64,000 nt of DNA from Cellulomonas hominis (GTDB taxonomy: Bacteria; Actinomycetota; Actinomycetes; Actinomycetales; Cellulomonadaceae), in assembly GCF_014201095.1 (NCBI RefSeq), contig NZ_JACHDN010000001.1, forward strand, positions 1,860,001 to 1,924,000. Reading direction: 5' to 3'. Shown piece after piece: positions 63,077 through 64,000 of the stretch (the first letter of the stretch is position 1; each line of letters opens with the position of its first letter). The position numbers and the translations under genes were made by a program. The notes beneath the pieces were generated by a model. The model worked only from the letters and a program-made list of their open reading frames with translations. It was not told where the DNA came from and did no database searches.

Positions 63077-63778
63077 TCATGCGGACGGGTGGACCTCCGC
63101 GAGCGCGGCGAACAGGGCCCGGTTGTGCCGGAACGCCGCCCGGGCCTCCTCGACGACCGCGGCCCGCCCGGCGGCGTCGAGCTCGAGGGCGTCGACGCGG
63201 GCGCGGTACAGGTCCTTGAACGGCTTCGGCTTCGGGATCGCGGGGAACGCGTAGAACGCCACGCCCGCATCCGGCACGCCGTAGTGCCGCTGCACCATCC
63301 GGCCGATGACCTGGCCGCCGGACAGGTCGCCGAGGTACCGGGTGTACGCGTGCGCCACGTAGGCGCCCACGTCGTCCCCGCCGGCCCGGATCGCCGCCGC
63401 GTAGCCCGCGGTGGCCGGGTGCGGGGCGGTCGAGTCCCGCCAGCCCGGGCCGAGCAGGTGCGCGAGGTCGGACTCCAGCGCGGGCACCCGGGCGAGCTCG
63501 TCGAACACCACGCCCGCGCCGGCCGGCGTGCGGCGCACCTGCTCGCCGACCTCCTCGAGCGCCGTGTACACCGTGTGCAGCTGCGCGGCGAGGTCGGCGT
63601 ACGCGCCGACGGTGAGGCGTCCGCCGAGCAGGTCCTCCACGAAGCGCGATCCCTCGGCCGCCTCGTGCTCGGACCGGGTGCCCTCGCGGAGCAGGACGGA
63701 GAGCGGGGCTGTGCCGGCGGGGTCGGCGGCGCCGCCGTCGGCCGGCGAGGTGGCGGCGAGCTCGTGCGTGGCGGTCAT
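63077..63778 (-). CDS. Heme oxygenase (biliverdin-producing)
   Basis: The 233-residue protein is a HO-1/HmuO-type heme oxygenase that opens heme to biliverdin, CO and iron. The proximal histidine is in EGTRSEHEAAEGSRFV, and the distal helix signature is TRYLGDLSGGQVIGRMVQRH. The rest fits the all-helical fold (AFYAFPAIPKPKPFKDLYR). The first 20 residues are a variable leader. The ATG at 63778 was chosen over an upstream start that would add a basic tail. An iron-box-like site and a palindrome lie upstream, which agrees with iron-starvation induction as in Corynebacterium hmuO. Confidence 0.92.
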   Translation of the reverse strand: MTATHELAATSPADGGAADPAGTAPLSVLLREGTRSEHEAAEGSRFVEDLLGGRLTVGAYADLAAQLHTVYTALEEVGEQVRRTPAGAGVVFDELARVPALESDLAHLLGPGWRDSTAPHPATAGYAAAIRAGGDDVGAYVAHAYTRYLGDLSGGQVIGRMVQRHYGVPDAGVAFYAFPAIPKPKPFKDLYRARVDALELDAAGRAAVVEEARAAFRHNRALFAALAEVHPSA

Positions 63779-63810
63779 CGGGGCTCCCGGGAGAAGGACG
63801 GGGCGTCGTT

Positions 63811-63825
63811 CTGACGCCGCGTCAG
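63811..63825. promoter_or_regulatory. Palindrome upstream of heme oxygenase, sharing a TetR half-site
   Basis: CTGACGC-N1-GCGTCAG is a perfect 7-1-7 palindrome in the heme oxygenase leader. With the next two bases its right half reads GTCAGCA, the same as in the proposed TetR operator at 63062-63069. Confidence 0.45.
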
Positions 63826-63837
63826 CAAGGTACCCGA

Positions 63838-63856
63838 TCAAGTAAGGATTGCCTAC
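63838..63856. promoter_or_regulatory. IdeR/DtxR-like iron box upstream of heme oxygenase
   Basis: Read on the minus strand, GTAGGCAATCCTTACTTGA agrees at about 14 of 19 positions with the DtxR/IdeR consensus TWAGGTTAGSCTWACCTWA, including the TAGG and CTTAC cores. In corynebacteria heme oxygenase is repressed by such a regulator when iron is plentiful. Confidence 0.6.
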
Positions 63857-63931
63857 CCTTCTCGACCGAGGCGTGGACACCCGCCGCCGGACGCTCCCGC
63901 GCGGAGGGGCGCACGGGTTAGCGTGCGGGAC

Positions 63932-64000
63932 GTGACCGCTGACGCCGCCCCCCTGCCCGACGAGCCCGACGAACGGGCCGACGCGTACGCGCCCGCCGAC
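63932..64000 (+). CDS. Start of an unidentified gene (partial)
   Basis: GTG at 63932 begins VTADAAPLPDEPDERADAYA and stays open to the end of the window (23 codons). TAGCGT at 63919-63924 fits a -10 box 7 nt before the GTG, so a leaderless transcript is likely. The visible residues are a disordered acidic N-terminus; the product cannot be named. Confidence 0.45.
   Translation, partial: MTADAAPLPDEPDERADAYAPAD

Overview
The window comes from a very high-GC actinobacterium, most probably Cellulomonadaceae or a close relative. Nearly every codon ends in G or C, GTG starts are frequent, and many genes join through 4-nt ATGA or GTGA overlaps. Family-level support comes from actinobacterial types such as CsoR, the CopD-CtaG fusion, a DUF6458-like protein, PPOX/F420 enzymes and chaplin-like surface repeats. 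Almost all of the window reads as chromosomal housekeeping and accessory DNA. I see no transposase, integrase, phage structural gene, CRISPR array, rRNA or tRNA.

Layout. 1-4998: end of a penicillin-binding protein, a cyclic-di-GMP-I riboswitch driving a 57-residue ORF, a flippase-like membrane protein, a DUF308/HdeD protein and a CPBP protease. 5085-7908: a palindromic repeat, then a self-regulated operon of membrane protein, winged-helix regulator, ABC ATPase and ABC permease. 7915-13363: GyrI-like and cap-like proteins, CutC, and a copper efflux cluster (small membrane protein, CopA, CopZ, CsoR with its operator). 13391-19147: a dipeptide/oligopeptide ABC importer, all on the minus strand, with the binding protein first and a 21-bp hairpin before the permeases. 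19259-27532: heme/tetrapyrrole genes hemE-hemG-hemC-hemD-hemB-hemL on the minus strand and divergent hemA. 27668-27862: a cluster of inverted and tandem repeats.

27874-36958: purB, a cytoplasmic tandem-GAF chemoreceptor, then an overlapping minus-strand operon for assimilatory nitrite reduction. That operon holds nirB, nirD, the siroheme enzymes and a cysteine-bearing winged-helix regulator. 36974-40038: two secreted surface proteins, one with five chaplin-like repeats and a sortase-like signal, and a YvlD-type membrane protein. 40163-44894: a HisC-like aminotransferase, a three-gene signalling cassette (receiver-SpoIIE phosphatase, histidine kinase, receiver) and a small membrane gene interrupted by an amber codon. 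44938-48702: an operator-controlled 2-oxo acid dehydrogenase operon (E1alpha, E1beta, E2). 48712-53319: PPOX, NUDIX, RadC-like, CopC and CopD-CtaG. 53349-58888: a WYL regulator with a divergent hydrolase, an S9 peptidase, a decayed ECF sigma factor beside its intact membrane partner, and a small membrane protein. 58992-64000: an NHL-thioredoxin protein, a GGDEF protein, a TetR regulator and heme oxygenase under apparent iron (IdeR/DtxR-like) control.

Themes that tie the genes together are tetrapyrrole metabolism (heme synthesis, siroheme use and heme breakdown), copper handling (two separate loci), and c-di-GMP signalling (a diguanylate cyclase and a riboswitch in the same window). The most unusual items are the riboswitch-controlled orphan small ORF, the hemG gene that carries a palindromic repeat in frame and appears to start at ACG, the amber-interrupted small membrane gene, and the sigma factor that has lost its region 2.
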